From positions 1 through 42,042 of the forward strand of contig NZ_JOCF01000070.1 in NCBI RefSeq assembly GCF_000720635.1: a DNA stretch of 42,042 nucleotides, read 5' to 3'. Made by a program: the position numbers and the translations under genes. Below, one piece after another: positions 41,231 to 42,042 of this stretch (position 1 is its first letter; each line of letters opens with the position of its first letter). The notes beneath the pieces are model-generated. The model was given only the letters and a program-made list of their open reading frames with translations. It had not been told where the DNA came from and did no database searches. This stretch comes from Streptomyces sp. NRRL WC-3742. GTDB lineage: Bacteria; Actinomycetota; Actinomycetes; Streptomycetales; Streptomycetaceae.

Positions 41231-41527
41231 ATGGCAGGTCTGCTTCGAGGCGTCGCCCGCACCGCAGTGATCTCGGGAACGGCCACGGCCGTGTCCAACC
41301 GCGTCTCCCGGCGGCAGGCCGGTCGGTGGGCTCAACAGGAGGCTGCCCAACAGGCCGCCTACGCGCCGCCCCCGCCGCAGCCCCCCGCACCGATGCCGCG
41401 ACCCGCACCGGCCGCCTCCATGGAGGACAAGCTCGCCCAGCTCAAGGACCTCGCCGCGCTGAAGGAGCAGGGCATCCTGTCCGACGCCGAGTTCGAGGAC
41501 CAGAAGCAGCGGATACTCGACTCCTGA
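41231..41527 (+). CDS. SHOCT-domain protein
   Basis: The product is 98 residues from the ATG at 41231. A helix near residues 5-25 is followed by a Pro/Ala/Gln-rich linker (about 33-63). The C-terminal SHOCT motif is KLAQLKDLAALKEQGILSDA then EFEDQKQRIL. SHOCT is a short helical domain that usually mediates oligomerisation. It pairs with the DUF6325 gene just upstream and a strong terminator just downstream, so these two form a unit. Confidence 0.88.
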   Translation: MAGLLRGVARTAVISGTATAVSNRVSRRQAGRWAQQEAAQQAAYAPPPPQPPAPMPRPAPAASMEDKLAQLKDLAALKEQGILSDAEFEDQKQRILDS

Positions 41528-41578
41528 CCGGGCCCGTGCCCGACCGACCGCGTCATGGCGGGGCCGTTCTGGGACCGG

Positions 41579-41616
41579 CGGCCCGGCTCCCCGGACGGGT
41601 CCGGGGAGCCGGGCCG
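41579..41616. terminator. 18-bp inverted repeat, terminator
   Basis: GCCCGGCTCCCCGGAC (41581-41596) pairs exactly with GTCCGGGGAGCCGGGC (41599-41614), extended by two more base pairs, with a 2-base turn. It lies 52 bp after the SHOCT stop and should end the DUF6325-SHOCT transcript. Confidence 0.85.
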
Positions 41617-41639
41617 ACCGTGCCTTCACGGACCGGGAC

Positions 41640-41919
41640 GGCCTGACCGCAGATCCTGGACAGGGCGCCGGGACTCCGGTTCGGACGGGTTCGGGGGAAA
41701 CGGCACCTGCCGGGCTCCCGACCTGCCCCGGGGCAGCAGCCAGGAGTTCGGGGACGCGGAGAAGGGCGAGGGTCCGGCGGAACTTCGGCCGGACGCCGAC
41801 GAGACGGAACTGCGTGTCGTGGTCTGCCGGCAGGCTCCGGTTCGAGCGCGCCTTCTACATGAAGATGTGGGCCATGGGCGAGCCCGGCTGAGCCCGGAGG
41901 GCGACGCCAGGGTCACGTC
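41640..41919. other. No supported gene
   Basis: The 280 bases between the terminator and the arginine-deiminase-like frame contain no complete gene. A short plus-strand frame ending at 41891 reads [18 protein letters not shown], which looks like a protein tail but I cannot assign it. It may be the end of a gene lost by deletion. Confidence 0.35.
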
Positions 41920-42042
41920 GGCGAGGGGTTCGACGAGCTCCTCTTCGACGACATCCTGTGGGCCAAGCGCGCCCGCGAGGAGCACGACGCCTTCGCCCAG
42001 GTCCTGCGTGACCACGGCGTGCGCGTCCACCACTACGCCGGC
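41920..42042 (+). pseudogene. Arginine-deiminase-like frame without its N-terminus (runs off right edge)
   Basis: The frame to the window end reads [20 protein letters not shown] then [13 protein letters not shown], the second conserved block of arginine deiminase. The first block of the enzyme (about 35 residues, including the Gly-Arg-Leu-Arg start) is absent. Upstream in the same frame is only non-homologous sequence back to a TGA, with no ATG, GTG or TTG start. It therefore looks 5'-truncated. Everything after is outside the window. Arginine deiminase yields ATP anaerobically, fitting the theme of the region. Confidence 0.6.

Noticed and set aside
1..42042. CRISPR array
   Set aside because: No regularly spaced repeats with unique spacers; the only tandem arrays are the 10-bp repeat at 34399 and the 11-bp repeat at 26431.

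Overview
The window is very GC-rich and uses streptomycete-type codons and ribosome-binding sites. It carries actinobacterial families typical of Streptomyces or Kitasatospora: an Rv1733c-like membrane protein, two-domain universal stress proteins, DUF2252, DUF6325, SHOCT, DUF7144 and YihY/BrkB. The mixture of metabolic genes, plasmid-type genes and many broken genes looks like an accessory chromosome arm or a large plasmid. Species is not decidable from the sequence alone.

Region 1 (1-6.8 kb) is a hypoxia/dormancy block. It starts with remnants on the minus strand: an internally deleted cation/proton antiporter, a sulfide:quinone-reductase-like fragment and a DevR/DosR-like receiver fragment. 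Intact genes follow: an Rv1733c-like protein, a universal stress protein, a phosphoketolase and a second universal stress protein. Region 2 (6.9-13.4 kb) holds a VOC-family gene and a fermentation operon: bifunctional AdhE, pyruvate formate-lyase and its radical-SAM activase. Palindromic sites of the form GGGACC-N3/4-GGCC(C) lie upstream of both phosphoketolase and adhE and resemble DosR boxes. I infer one low-oxygen regulon that directs sugar carbon to acetyl-phosphate, formate and ethanol.

Region 3 (13.4-26.7 kb) is accessory DNA. A TetR gene with a nested palindromic operator faces a small membrane protein. A permease is cut off by IS3 and Tn554-like fragments. Next come a 679-residue orphan protein with a HEPN-like R-N-x3-H motif and a TTA codon, a hairpin-rich AT-richer segment, and a decayed conjugative-plasmid module (cytosine methyltransferase, DnaB-N-like protein, PAPS-reductase-like protein, truncated TraD-like ATPase). 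This module carries two apparent Trp-to-TGA nonsense changes and one single-base frameshift. A convergent TcmP / three-Cys (Gp37/Gp68, DUF5131) pair sits against the truncated TraD end.

Region 4 (26.7-42.0 kb) returns to stress and membrane functions: an MBL-rhodanese persulfide-dioxygenase-like protein, a STAS protein lacking its phospho-serine, YihY, a CPA1 antiporter overlapping a membrane protein, DUF202, an ion channel, an MFS exporter, DUF2252, DUF6325 and SHOCT. Between them are remnants of GNAT, DUF2252, DUF7144, sulfatase, nitroreductase and BrkB genes. The window ends inside an arginine-deiminase-like frame with no visible start. The best candidates for undescribed biology are the DevR-box fermentation regulon, the TcmP/three-Cys pair and the orphan HEPN protein.
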